From: Anaerolineaceae bacterium
GTDB taxonomy: Bacteria; Chloroflexota; Anaerolineae; Anaerolineales; Villigracilaceae
Assembly (NCBI GenBank): GCA_009885445.1
Contig: VFKQ01000241.1
Span: 1-18,211, forward strand
Length of the DNA stretch: 18,211 nt
Reading direction: 5' to 3'
Every line of letters begins with the position of its first letter. Position 1 is the first letter of the stretch. Of this stretch, positions 1-6,781 are shown one piece after another. The notes below the pieces were generated by a model. It saw nothing but the letters and a program-made list of their open reading frames with translations. It was not told the DNA's origin and searched no databases. The translations under genes were made by a program, and so were the position numbers.

Positions 1-1
1 C

Positions 2-79
2 ACCCGTCGCGAACTTATTCGCCGCGCAAAAAAAGTCACGCCTGCTGAATCAAAAAATCAAAACAACGCCGATGAATAA
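2..79 (+). CDS. C-terminal end of an upstream gene (partial)
   Basis: Frame 2 is open from the window edge to a TAA at 77-79 and encodes about 25 strongly charged residues (start TRRELIRRAKK, end NNADE). It overlaps the start of the next gene by 8 nt (ATGAATAA), a layout typical of co-translated neighbours, which is why I favour it over frame 3. Frame 3 is also open to the edge and is continuous with the downstream glycosyltransferase, so it could instead be an N-terminal extension of that protein. Nothing in these few residues identifies a family. Confidence 0.4.
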   Translation, partial: TRRELIRRAKKVTPAESKNQNNADE

Positions 80-1211
80 AAAAGCGCACGTCCTCTTTCT
101 TTTCTCCGACACCGGCGGCGGACATCGCTCGGCGACGGAGGCCATCATCGAGGCGTTGGGTCTTGAGTTTGGCGATTCGTTCAGCACAGAGATGGTGGAT
201 TTCTTCAAAAATTATGCGCCGCCGCCGTTTAACAAAATGCCAGATATTTATCCGCAACTGGCGAAAGCGCCGCGCTTGTGGCAGGCCGGTTTTTATGTCA
301 CCGATGGCCGCCCGCAAGCACGCGTTATTTCTTCGGCGTTTTGGCCGTATGCGCGCCGCGCCGCAAAAAAATTGCTCGAGGCTCATCCCAGCGACATCAT
401 CGTCACCACGCATGCGTTTGCAAATTCATTTGCGCTTAAAGCTTTGGGCAAAGAACGCACGCGCCGTTTTATTTCCGTGGTCACCGACCCGGTTAGTGTG
501 CACGCCATGTGGTTTGACAAACGCGCCGACCTGATTCTTGTGCCCACAGAATTTGCGCGCGAACGCGGCATTGAATATCATATGTCGCCAGAAAAAATTC
601 ATGTGGTCGGCCAGCCAGTGGCCGAGCGTCATTCTGCGCCGCCCGCAGATAAACGCGCACTGCGCAAAAAACTTAATTGGACTCAAGACAAGTTGACCGT
701 CCTGCTCGTGGGCGGAGGCGACGGGATGGGCCCCCTGCAGCGGACGGCGCTCGCCATCGCCGCCTCGGGCCTCGACGTGGAGTTGGTCGTCGTCACCGGG
801 CGGAATGCCCGCCTGCAAGCGACTCTCGAAGCGCACGAGTGGCCAGTCCCCACGCACATTTATGGCTTCACCAATGATCTGCCCGACTTCATGCGCGCCG
901 CCGATGTACTCGTCACCAAAGCTGGCCCAGGGACAATTGCCGAGGCGCTCAACGCCGCCCTGCCGATTATTTTGTATGCCAGAGTCCCCGGCCAGGAGGA
1001 TGGCAACGTAACCTATGTGGAAGACGAGGGCGTGGGCGTGTGGGCGCCGACCGCAAAAGGCGTTGTGCAGGCCCTCAAACTCTGGGCCGAGAATCCCGCC
1101 GAGCGCGAGCGCGTTGCGCAAAACTGCCTCCGTGCGGCGCGGCCGGATGCGGCGCGCGTGATTGCGCGGTTTATTGCCGAGCAAGCGGAGAAGATTCCAG
1201 CGGCACAATGA
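72..1211 (+). CDS. MGDG synthase-like glycosyltransferase
   Basis: A 379-residue cytosolic or membrane-peripheral GT-B glycosyltransferase of the monogalactosyldiacylglycerol-synthase type. Residues 8-170 look like the MGDG_synth N-terminal domain, with the diagnostic glycine/histidine motif SDTGGGHRSATEA at 12-24. Residues about 205-365 form the GT28 C-terminal, nucleotide-sugar-binding half: a glycine-rich strand-loop (LLVGGGDGMG, 211-220) and the motif DVLVTKAGPGTIAEAL at 278-293. Family members transfer a hexose from a UDP-sugar to diacylglycerol or a related lipid, so a role in membrane glycolipid synthesis is inferred; the exact sugar and acceptor are not visible. The ATG at 72 puts the lipid-binding motif at its usual distance from the N-terminus, though no good Shine-Dalgarno precedes it. 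It overlaps the gene before it by 8 nt and the next gene by ATGA. GC content jumps sharply within the gene near 700. Confidence 0.85.
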   Translation: MNKKAHVLFLFSDTGGGHRSATEAIIEALGLEFGDSFSTEMVDFFKNYAPPPFNKMPDIYPQLAKAPRLWQAGFYVTDGRPQARVISSAFWPYARRAAKKLLEAHPSDIIVTTHAFANSFALKALGKERTRRFISVVTDPVSVHAMWFDKRADLILVPTEFARERGIEYHMSPEKIHVVGQPVAERHSAPPADKRALRKKLNWTQDKLTVLLVGGGDGMGPLQRTALAIAASGLDVELVVVTGRNARLQATLEAHEWPVPTHIYGFTNDLPDFMRAADVLVTKAGPGTIAEALNAALPIILYARVPGQEDGNVTYVEDEGVGVWAPTAKGVVQALKLWAENPAERERVAQNCLRAARPDAARVIARFIAEQAEKIPAAQ

Positions 1212-2149
1212 AATTCGGACTGCGCAACACCTCCTTCGTTTATCCGCACCGAACCGGCGACATGTGGGCCGACACACGCGCCCACATCCAGCGCGCTGAA
1301 GCGGACGGGTTCGACTCGTTTTGGGCGATGGATCATTTTTATCAATTGCCCGCGCATGGCTCTGAGCACGAACCCTTCCTCGACGCGTGGACGATTCTGC
1401 CCGCACTGGCGGCTGTCACGAGTCGCATTCGGCTGGTGGGCATGGTCAGCCCGGTTGGCTATCGCAATCCCGCCCTGCTCGCCAAAATGGCGGCCAGCCT
1501 CGATCACATCAGCAATGGCCGCATGAATTTTGGATTCGGCGCGGGAGGTTTCAAACCCGAGTATCAGGCTTACGGATTTGAGTTTATCGAAACGGCCTCA
1601 GTGCGCCTGGCGCAAATGAAAGAGGCCTTGAAAATGATTTTGGGGTTATGGACAATTTCGCCTTTTACTTTTCACGGAAAATATTTTCATGTCGAAAACG
1701 CGATTCTCGAACCTAAGCCACTGCAAAGACCACATCCGCCCATTTTGATCGGCGGCGTGGGACCGCAGGTCACCTTGCGCATCATCGCCGAGATGGGCGA
1801 CGCCTGCAATTTATGGGGTCCGCCCGCTGAATTTGCGAAGCAACGCGAAACGCTCAAGCGTCACTGTGACGAAGTGGGCCGCGACGAATCTACAATCGAA
1901 AAGACGACTTATGACCTTGTCATCTGTGCGCGCACTGAAAAAGACTTGCAAACAAAAATCGGCCGCCTGCTACAAAAAGGCGTTGAGCCGTGGATGGCTT
2001 TGGTCGGCACGCCAACCCAACTGGTGGATGTGGTCGGCGAATATAGACGCGTCGGCGCGGACCATTTGTGTATGGACTTCGCGGGCAATGACGCAGAGTC
2101 TTATGAATTATTTGTGGGGGAAGTGATGGCGAAGTTTCAGGGCGAATGA
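1208..2149 (+). CDS. LLM-class F420-dependent oxidoreductase
   Basis: A 313-residue luciferase-like monooxygenase fold (TIM barrel) protein of the F420-dependent subgroup, resembling TIGR03560-type proteins. Visible marks are the N-terminal strand MKFGLRNTSF, the segment DGFDSFWAMDHFYQLP (34-48), MNFGFGAGGFKPEYQAYG (106-123) and the cofactor-side strand PPILIGGVGPQVTLRIIAE (177-195). The family uses reduced F420 (sometimes FMN) to reduce or oxidise small organic substrates; the substrate here is unknown. The reading frame is open further upstream, to about 1040, but that extension lies inside the preceding gene and has no family similarity. The ATG at 1208 overlaps the preceding TGA (ATGA), so the two genes are probably translationally coupled and in one operon. 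F420 dependence is inferred from subfamily likeness, not proven. Confidence 0.85.
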   Translation: MKFGLRNTSFVYPHRTGDMWADTRAHIQRAEADGFDSFWAMDHFYQLPAHGSEHEPFLDAWTILPALAAVTSRIRLVGMVSPVGYRNPALLAKMAASLDHISNGRMNFGFGAGGFKPEYQAYGFEFIETASVRLAQMKEALKMILGLWTISPFTFHGKYFHVENAILEPKPLQRPHPPILIGGVGPQVTLRIIAEMGDACNLWGPPAEFAKQRETLKRHCDEVGRDESTIEKTTYDLVICARTEKDLQTKIGRLLQKGVEPWMALVGTPTQLVDVVGEYRRVGADHLCMDFAGNDAESYELFVGEVMAKFQGE

Positions 2150-2184
2150 GCCTACATCAACAGAATACAGTGGTTGTCGGGGCG

Positions 2185-2190
2185 TATAAT
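2185..2190 (+). promoter_or_regulatory. Perfect TATAAT -10 element, 6 nt before an ATG
   Basis: TATAAT at 2185-2190 is followed by CGCAAA and then an ATG at 2197 that opens a 14-codon frame (MNLTRHPPKFSFHG) ending in TGA at 2239-2241. No convincing -35 hexamer is seen at 17 nt. The spacing would suit a leaderless transcript. The short frame may be a leader peptide, a relic of a lost gene, or chance. Confidence 0.3.
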
Positions 2191-2242
2191 CGCAAAATGA
2201 ATTTAACGCGCCACCCGCCGAAGTTTTCGTTTCACGGTTGAT

Positions 2243-2272
2243 TAAGCTAAGGGAAGATTTGTTGTTAGCTTA
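2243..2272. repeat. 8-bp inverted repeat TAAGCTAA / TTAGCTTA
   Basis: Arms at 2243-2250 and 2265-2272 are exact reverse complements separated by 14 nt. There is no U-run behind it, so it is not a good terminator. It could be an operator or an mRNA hairpin in the gap between the convergent LLM and M24 genes. Confidence 0.5.
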
Positions 2273-2283
2273 GTGCGCGAACA

Positions 2284-2320
2284 CGGAAAGTTAAGACATA
2301 ACTACCTTTTCGGCTTTTTT
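2284..2320 (+). terminator. Probable rho-independent terminator of the glycosyltransferase-LLM operon
   Basis: A stem CGGAAAG (2284-2290) with CTTTTCG (2306-2312), seven pairs including one G-U, and a 15-nt loop are followed by GC and a run of six T (2315-2320). The stem is modest but the T-run and its place after the LLM gene fit termination. Confidence 0.45.
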
Positions 2321-2330
2321 CTCGAGCTTA

Positions 2331-3575
2331 TCAACGACGCGCCATCAACGCCTCAATCTCCTCGATCGTTGACGGAATCGCCGCAGACAGATTCTCACAT
2401 CCATCGGCTGTGACGCGCACGTTGTCTTCGATGCGCAATCCGATGCCCCACTCGCGGACGTAGATGCCCGCGTCGACGGTGAAGACCATGTTTTCTGTCA
2501 GCGGCTGGTCGTATCCGCCCACGTCGTGGGTGTCGAGTCCCACATGATGGACTGCGCCATGCCAGACGTATTTACCGATGTCTGTGAAATCATTCAGCAG
2601 GCCCAAAGCCTTGAGGCCCTCGAATGACACTTTGCGACAGATGGGATTGAGTGTTTGAAAGGCCACGCCCGGGCGCACTTGTTCCATGATGGCGCGGTTG
2701 GCCGCGTAGGCCACTTTGTAGATTTGAGTCTGTCGCTCGCTGAAGCGGCCATTGGCGGGAAACACGCGCGAAATGTCTGTGCAGTATTCGTCGTAGGGCG
2801 CGCCGACATCGGAGAGAATTAACTCGTTATCTGCCAGCGCAGACATGGGGTTGGTGTAGTGCAAATAAAATATGCGCTCGCCGCCTGCAATAATGGACGG
2901 AAAAGCCGTGCGGCGCTGTCCGTGTGCGGCAAGTTCTAAATTGAACTCGGCTTCAAGCTCATATTCCATCATGCCGGGTTTTGCGACGCGCATCAGGCGG
3001 CGGATACCCGCGTCGGTGATTTGCATTGCTTTGCGAATGGCGTCAATCTCTTCGGGGGATTTGATTCTGCGCATGGCCGCCAGCAATGGATAACTATTCT
3101 TGATGACGATGTGTGGGTGCCGGCCCTGAATTTGTTTCGCAAATTCGCGCTCGATATCAAACGAGCGCTCCGAGGCCAGCGCATCGAAACACAGCCAAAG
3201 GGTCATCGCTGGTTGTGAAGAGAGAAGGGCGTCCAGTATCCTGTTGAAGTTGTCGATGTCTTCAACCGCTTCGATCCCGCTGAGTTCGTTGACATCTGCG
3301 TCGCTGAAACGCCGGCCCGACCAGATCTCGCGCTCAAAATCGGGCTTGCTGACAAACATCCGCTCGCTGACCACTTCGCCTTTCTTGTGCAACAGGAGCG
3401 TTGACCCCTCTTGCTGGATGCCCGTCAGGTAGAGGAAGTTGCGGTTTGTGAAAAATGGAAAATCCTCGTCGGCGGTCTTGCGCGCGCTTTCGCCGCTGAA
3501 AAACAACATGGCGTCACCTTCCGCCATGTGCGCGGATAATTTTTGGCGGTTCTCGGTGTGAAATTTTTTATCCAT
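2331..3575 (-). CDS. M24 family Xaa-Pro aminopeptidase (aminopeptidase P type)
   Basis: A 414-residue metallopeptidase that removes N-terminal residues preceding proline, probably cytosolic (no signal peptide). Residues about 4-135 form the aminopeptidase P N-terminal domain (FFTNRNFLYLTGI at 41-53); the pita-bread catalytic domain spans about 170-410. By comparison with E. coli PepP the metal ligands are D256 (SDVGAP), D267 (CTDISR), H343 (VHHVGLDTHDVG), the residue at 368 and E383 (GLRIEDN); H239 and H350 match the substrate-side histidines. Residue 368 is Asp in MVFTVDAGIYV, where PepP has Glu in VEPG. I recall related bacterial proteins with Asp here, so it may be a subfamily trait, but it could affect metal binding. 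AGGAG lies 18 nt before the ATG, somewhat far. It starts 31 nt after the PIN toxin gene with no terminator between, so it may be read from the toxin-antitoxin promoter. Confidence 0.9.
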   Translation of the reverse strand: MDKKFHTENRQKLSAHMAEGDAMLFFSGESARKTADEDFPFFTNRNFLYLTGIQQEGSTLLLHKKGEVVSERMFVSKPDFEREIWSGRRFSDADVNELSGIEAVEDIDNFNRILDALLSSQPAMTLWLCFDALASERSFDIEREFAKQIQGRHPHIVIKNSYPLLAAMRRIKSPEEIDAIRKAMQITDAGIRRLMRVAKPGMMEYELEAEFNLELAAHGQRRTAFPSIIAGGERIFYLHYTNPMSALADNELILSDVGAPYDEYCTDISRVFPANGRFSERQTQIYKVAYAANRAIMEQVRPGVAFQTLNPICRKVSFEGLKALGLLNDFTDIGKYVWHGAVHHVGLDTHDVGGYDQPLTENMVFTVDAGIYVREWGIGLRIEDNVRVTADGCENLSAAIPSTIEEIEALMARR

Positions 3576-3606
3576 GGTTTTCTTTCGTTGAAAATCTCCT
3601 GTCGAT

Positions 3607-4026
3607 TTATATCAGCGCAATCATTTCGCTGGGCTGTATAACCGTCAGCATTGGCGGCTGGAAGTCTTTTGGGTTGCGTGTGATGAAATAATCTACTTTG
3701 CATTGCACAGCCGCAATCATTTGTACCGCGTCTTCAAAGTCGTGATATGCAAGACTCATTGCCTGCTCAATCGTGGATTGGTCAATTTTGGCGACCGAAA
3801 GGAATTGCAAAAGGTTGGTGAGCGTTGCGCGCGCCTTTGCCGGGGATTGGTCTTTCGAGATTAGGTAAAAAAGAGTCGTCAGTGAATGCGGCGCAATAAA
3901 GCCCTGAATTTTTCCTGTTTCCGCGTAAGCCAATAGTCGCGCAGATGCCTCGTAAAACGGCTCACGGTTTTGCAAGACGTCGAGGAGGATGTTCAGGTCG
4001 AAGAAGGTTTTAGTTTTTGCCGCCAT
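3607..4026 (-). CDS. PIN-domain toxin (VapC-like ribonuclease)
   Basis: A 139-residue PIN domain protein (PIN_3 type) and the likely toxin of a type II pair. Acidic active-site candidates are D10 (FFDLNILLDVL), E98/D99 (HDFEDAVQMIAA) and D112 (VDYFITRNPKDF, 111-122), in the order and spacing usual for this family. Such proteins are Mg-dependent RNases that cleave tRNA or other RNA; the target here is unknown. It overlaps the upstream antitoxin gene by 17 nt (4010-4026), so translation is coupled and the antitoxin is made first. GGAAG lies 6 nt before the ATG, inside the antitoxin gene. The domain looks full length and no catalytic residue is obviously missing, so the toxin is probably intact. 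Confidence 0.85.
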   Translation of the reverse strand: MAAKTKTFFDLNILLDVLQNREPFYEASARLLAYAETGKIQGFIAPHSLTTLFYLISKDQSPAKARATLTNLLQFLSVAKIDQSTIEQAMSLAYHDFEDAVQMIAAVQCKVDYFITRNPKDFQPPMLTVIQPSEMIALI

Positions 4027-4255
4027 ATTTGGCTTCCAGATGTTTTTTATGGTCGGTTAGAGAAACGCTTTTTGAGAGCGTGCCTGAAAGCCTGCGCACA
4101 ATCGGTGCATCTTGTAATATCTCCATCGATGCGGGCATGCGGCGCAGATATTCGCTGATTAGATTAGTGACGGTCGTGTTTTGCTTGCGCGCGTACAGTT
4201 TTGCGTTTTCAAGCAATTCACGTGATAGGCGGATGGTTAATTTTGTCTCTTGCAT
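4010..4255 (-). CDS. Ribbon-helix-helix antitoxin
   Basis: An 81-residue protein with an N-terminal ribbon-helix-helix DNA-binding part: beta strand TKLTIRLS (4-11), helix LLENAKLYARKQN and helix TVTNLISEYLRRM (28-40). The C-terminal half (about 41-81) is variable, as expected of a toxin-neutralising tail. It resembles the DUF6364-type antitoxins found beside PIN toxins. It would bind and inhibit the downstream PIN protein and repress its own promoter. AGGAT stands 10 nt before the ATG. Directly upstream is a near-consensus promoter overlapped by an inverted repeat, which supports autoregulation. Confidence 0.8.
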   Translation of the reverse strand: MQETKLTIRLSRELLENAKLYARKQNTTVTNLISEYLRRMPASMEILQDAPIVRRLSGTLSKSVSLTDHKKHLEAKYGGKN

Positions 4256-4271
4256 GACGGCATCCTGTGCC

Positions 4272-4295
4272 GTGCAGAATATCAGGATTCTGTAC
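4272..4295. promoter_or_regulatory. Probable antitoxin operator (inverted repeat)
   Basis: GTGCAGAAT (4272-4280) and ATTCTGTAC (4287-4295) are inverted 9-nt arms with one mismatch and a 6-nt centre. They cover the -10 element and half the spacer of the toxin-antitoxin promoter, the expected position for an autorepressing RHH protein. Confidence 0.6.
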
Positions 4296-4304
4296 GGCTG
4301 TCAA
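4276..4304 (-). promoter_or_regulatory. Near-consensus sigma70 promoter of the toxin-antitoxin operon
   Basis: Reading the minus strand, TTGACA (plus 4299-4304) is followed by exactly 17 nt and TATTCT (plus 4276-4281). The predicted start lies about 14 nt before the antitoxin ATG at 4255. This is the best promoter in the window. Confidence 0.75.
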
Positions 4305-4379
4305 GCGAGATACAAAACCCACAAACAACTCCTCTCCTACCTCCCTCTATAGGAGCTAAACGGACACCCCGATTAAACC

Positions 4380-4412
4380 AAAAACCGCGGAAGCACTTTT
4401 TGCCTCCGCGGT
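4380..4412 (-). terminator. Strong rho-independent terminator after the C39/SH3 gene
   Basis: ACCGCGGA (4384-4391) pairs with TCCGCGGT (4405-4412); after one mismatch, GCA/TGC (4393-4395 and 4401-4403) extend the stem, leaving a 5-nt loop. On the minus strand the stem is followed by five T. It lies 25 nt beyond the stop of the C39 peptidase/SH3 gene. Confidence 0.8.
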
Positions 4413-4436
4413 CTTTCGTACTTCTAATTCAACCAA

Positions 4437-5657
4437 CTACTTCGCCAATTTCAAAAAATTTGCGCGGACGTAGCCCGTCTTGCCGTTGCTGGCGCGGACG
4501 TAGAGCCATTGGCCCGAGATGCCGATCTTGGGCTTGGCCGTGGCGGCGGGTTCGACGACAGCCAGAGTCACGTTGGCGGGTTCGGCGGCGACCACGGCAG
4601 ATTTAGCCGAGGCTTGCATGTAAACGCTGAGTCCTTTCGCGTCGACGAAGGAGGAGACGACCACTTTGATTCCAGAGTCTACGGGCGCGGGTTGGGCGGT
4701 TGATGAGGGCGCAGGTTGCGAAGCAGGTTTTGCTGGTTGCGACGCAGGCGCAGATGGCGTGGACGGAGTCGGCGCGCTTGGCGCAGGCGCGGATGTGCTG
4801 ACGCGCTCAAGAAACCAGGCCGCCACGTAACCTTCCTGCCCTTGCGGGGTGCGCACGCGGAGCATTTGTCCATTTATGCCGATTTTCGATGGGCCGTCTG
4901 CTTCGAGGAGCAGAAGTTGCGTGCCGGGGAAAATCTGTCCGATGACGTTGCCGGTGCTGACGGTGTCGGTGGTGCTACGCAGATTCATGAACGCGGTCAC
5001 CTCGGATGTGGGCCGGGCGTAGACTCCGCTGGTGGAGGGCGAACCCGTTACGGGCGCGGGCTGAGGCGGGGTCGTCGTCACTGGAGTCGGCGCGGGCGTG
5101 GAGACTGTCCCGCCGCCGGAAGTGGTGCATTCGTAAATCAGTACTTGTTGAATGGCGCGCGATAATGAATTGCCGTGACTGTAACGCGGCAGGAGCAGGT
5201 CGTGGGTGTTTGCGCCGGCGTTGTAGGGCCAGGGGTCGAGCATCAGGTAGTCGTTGCCTTCGCGCGCATAAAGCAAAACGTAATGCCATTGCAGACCGGC
5301 GGCGGGCGAGCTATCGACGCGGACGACGACGGGCTGACCCGCGCTGAGGGCGGCGTCTATTTGCGCGAGAGGCGCGTCGCTGGTGTCGCAGGAGATGTTA
5401 GATTTGAGCGCCACTTGCGGATGCACCTGCGAGACGGCCTCCCAGCGGATGCCGGCACTGATGAATCCGTTTTTGGCTTTGATCTTTTCGTTAAAACTTT
5501 TTGGCGTTTCAGCATAGCCGTGTCCGCTGACAAGCATGGTCAGGCTGGTGAGCGCGCAACCGACGTAGCCGATGGTGTCGCCCGGGTCGCCGAAGCCGAG
5601 GATGTCTTCTTTCCATTGTGAGTCTTGCTGTGAGAAGTAGGCGCGGGTGAATGGCAT
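4437..5657 (-). CDS. C39-like cysteine peptidase with two SH3 domains
   Basis: A 406-residue modular protein. Residues about 5-175 are a peptidase_C39_2-type papain-fold domain with likely catalytic C34 (GYVGCALTSL), H125 (LQWHYVLLY) and D141 (LMLDPWPY). A Pro/Ser/Thr/Gly linker (178-215) leads to a bacterial SH3-like domain (about 216-286: AFMNLRS...LRVRTPQGQEGYVAAWFLE). A second Pro/Ala/Ser linker (288-328) leads to another SH3-like domain (about 330-405, ending GKTGYVRANFLKLAK). SH3 domains of this sort bind cell-wall or surface polymers, so a peptidase or amidase acting at the envelope is the natural inference. Oddly, the N-terminus MPFTRAYFSQQDSQW has no signal peptide, and the start is well fixed by AAGGAG 6 nt before the ATG. 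It is separated from the oxidoreductase gene by 67 nt holding a heptamer repeat, and ends at a strong terminator. Confidence 0.8.
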   Translation of the reverse strand: MPFTRAYFSQQDSQWKEDILGFGDPGDTIGYVGCALTSLTMLVSGHGYAETPKSFNEKIKAKNGFISAGIRWEAVSQVHPQVALKSNISCDTSDAPLAQIDAALSAGQPVVVRVDSSPAAGLQWHYVLLYAREGNDYLMLDPWPYNAGANTHDLLLPRYSHGNSLSRAIQQVLIYECTTSGGGTVSTPAPTPVTTTPPQPAPVTGSPSTSGVYARPTSEVTAFMNLRSTTDTVSTGNVIGQIFPGTQLLLLEADGPSKIGINGQMLRVRTPQGQEGYVAAWFLERVSTSAPAPSAPTPSTPSAPASQPAKPASQPAPSSTAQPAPVDSGIKVVVSSFVDAKGLSVYMQASAKSAVVAAEPANVTLAVVEPAATAKPKIGISGQWLYVRASNGKTGYVRANFLKLAK

Positions 5658-5680
5658 GAGGGACTCCTTGAGAGAGGAAG

Positions 5681-5716
5681 AGATTAGAGAACAGAGATTA
5701 GAGAATTAGAGATTGG
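5681..5716. repeat. Heptamer tandem repeat, consensus AGATTAG
   Basis: Five units: AGATTAG (5681-5687), AGAACAG, AGATTAG, an 8-nt AGAATTAG and AGATTGG (5710-5716). On the other strand the units read CTAATCT and CTGTTCT, closely related to the tract at 8429-8463. It fills the gap between the Gfo/Idh/MocA and C39 genes. Confidence 0.75.
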
Positions 5717-5724
5717 TAATTGAA

Positions 5725-6714
5725 TTATATCCCGCGAATGGGTAGGCCGGCGGATTTGTAAATCGAATCGATCAGGCGCATGTTGTTTATGGCGTCTTGT
5801 GGGTTCGTGCTGAGCATAGTTCCTTCGCGAATGGCGCTGGCAAAGTTGCGCAGTTGTTGGGCGTACATGTTTTTTCCGTGCACCATTCCGCGCCACGAAG
5901 TTTTTTCGGTGCGCAAACTCAACCAGTGAAACCACGACGGTTGAAACGGGCTGATGACTTTCATCTCGCCCGCCGTGCCTTGCACATGCAGAAACGAATC
6001 GAACATGCGCGGCGAGAGCATATCGCAGACGACGTGCGCCTGCGCCCCCGAGGGGAACTCCAAGCGGGCCTCGGTTCGCGAGTCGACTTGTGGGCGGGTG
6101 ACCCGCGATTTGGCCGATAGCACCTTCGGCTCCTCGCCCATTAAATAACGCAGCATACTCAGCGGATAACATCCGGCGTCCATCAGCGCTCCGCCGCCCA
6201 AATCATAACGCCAGCGCACATTGGACGGATTCAACAGCATAAAACAAAAACGCGCTTCGATGTGTTGAATCGCGCCGAGTTCATTCGTCACAATTTCTTT
6301 CATGCGCATTGTCAGCGGATGATTACGATACGCAAATGCCTCACTCAACACTTTGCCCGATTCTTCTGCGGCCCGCGCCATTTGCATGGCTTCATTTGCA
6401 TTCGACGCAAACGGTTTTTCGCACAGCACATGCTTGCCCGCGCGCAATGCTTTGACCGTCCACTCGGCGTGCAGTCCGTTGGGCAGGGGGTTATAGATGG
6501 CGTCAATCTCGGGGTCGGCGAGCATGGACTCGTAGGTTTGGTGGATGCGCGGGATGCGCCACAAAGCCGCAAAACGTTTCGCCCGTTTTGGGTCACGCGC
6601 GGCGATGGAGGTGATTCTCACTTCGGGCACAAACCACGAGGGAAGAATCGCCGCATACCAGGCGACTTTCGCCGCGCCGAGAATGCCGATGCGAAGAGGA
6701 GAGGGGTGTGTCAT
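5725..6714 (-). CDS. Gfo/Idh/MocA family NAD(P)-dependent oxidoreductase
   Basis: A 329-residue soluble dehydrogenase. Residues about 6-125 are a Rossmann domain: LRIGILGAAKVA (7-18) is the dinucleotide loop, and CEKPF (98-102) carries the conserved K100. Residues about 130-325 are the C-terminal domain with GGGALMDAGCYPL (173-185). Tyr183 stands where many family members have His; the Lys/Tyr pair matches the catalytic pair known from dimeric dihydrodiol dehydrogenase and xylose dehydrogenase relatives, which suggests oxidation of a sugar or diol. The substrate is not readable. Upstream lies the NTF2-like gene, 67 nt away and separated by a long inverted repeat that reaches to within 8 nt of this ATG. 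There is no good Shine-Dalgarno (GCGGAC, then seven A/T-rich nt), so translation may depend on how that repeat folds. Confidence 0.88.
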   Translation of the reverse strand: MTHPSPLRIGILGAAKVAWYAAILPSWFVPEVRITSIAARDPKRAKRFAALWRIPRIHQTYESMLADPEIDAIYNPLPNGLHAEWTVKALRAGKHVLCEKPFASNANEAMQMARAAEESGKVLSEAFAYRNHPLTMRMKEIVTNELGAIQHIEARFCFMLLNPSNVRWRYDLGGGALMDAGCYPLSMLRYLMGEEPKVLSAKSRVTRPQVDSRTEARLEFPSGAQAHVVCDMLSPRMFDSFLHVQGTAGEMKVISPFQPSWFHWLSLRTEKTSWRGMVHGKNMYAQQLRNFASAIREGTMLSTNPQDAINNMRLIDSIYKSAGLPIRGI

Positions 6715-6721
6715 TTTTTTG

Positions 6722-6780
6722 TCCGCTAATCTGCGCTAATTTTCTTGAATTATTCGCGTGAATTCGCGCAGATTAGCGGA
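6722..6780. repeat. Long inverted repeat, 15-bp perfect arms
   Basis: Arms 6722-6736 (TCCGCTAATCTGCGC) and 6766-6780 are perfect reverse complements; after one mismatch, AATT pairs (6738-6741 with 6761-6764) extend the stem, leaving a 19-nt loop. It starts 1 nt after the stop codon of the NTF2-like gene and ends 7 nt before the ATG of the Gfo/Idh/MocA gene, so it fills almost the whole intergenic space. No T-run follows on either strand, so a simple terminator is unlikely. Confidence 0.85.
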
Positions 6781-6781
6781 T

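Noticed and set aside
1040..1207. Upstream extension of the LLM oxidoreductase frame
   Set aside because: It lies wholly inside the glycosyltransferase gene, has no family similarity, and ATG 1208 gives the conserved N-terminus with ATGA coupling.
426..1406. Long minus-strand open frame of 326 codons
   Set aside because: It is antisense to two well-identified genes, has no recognisable motif and is rich in Arg/His/Gly, typical of shadow frames in GC-rich DNA.
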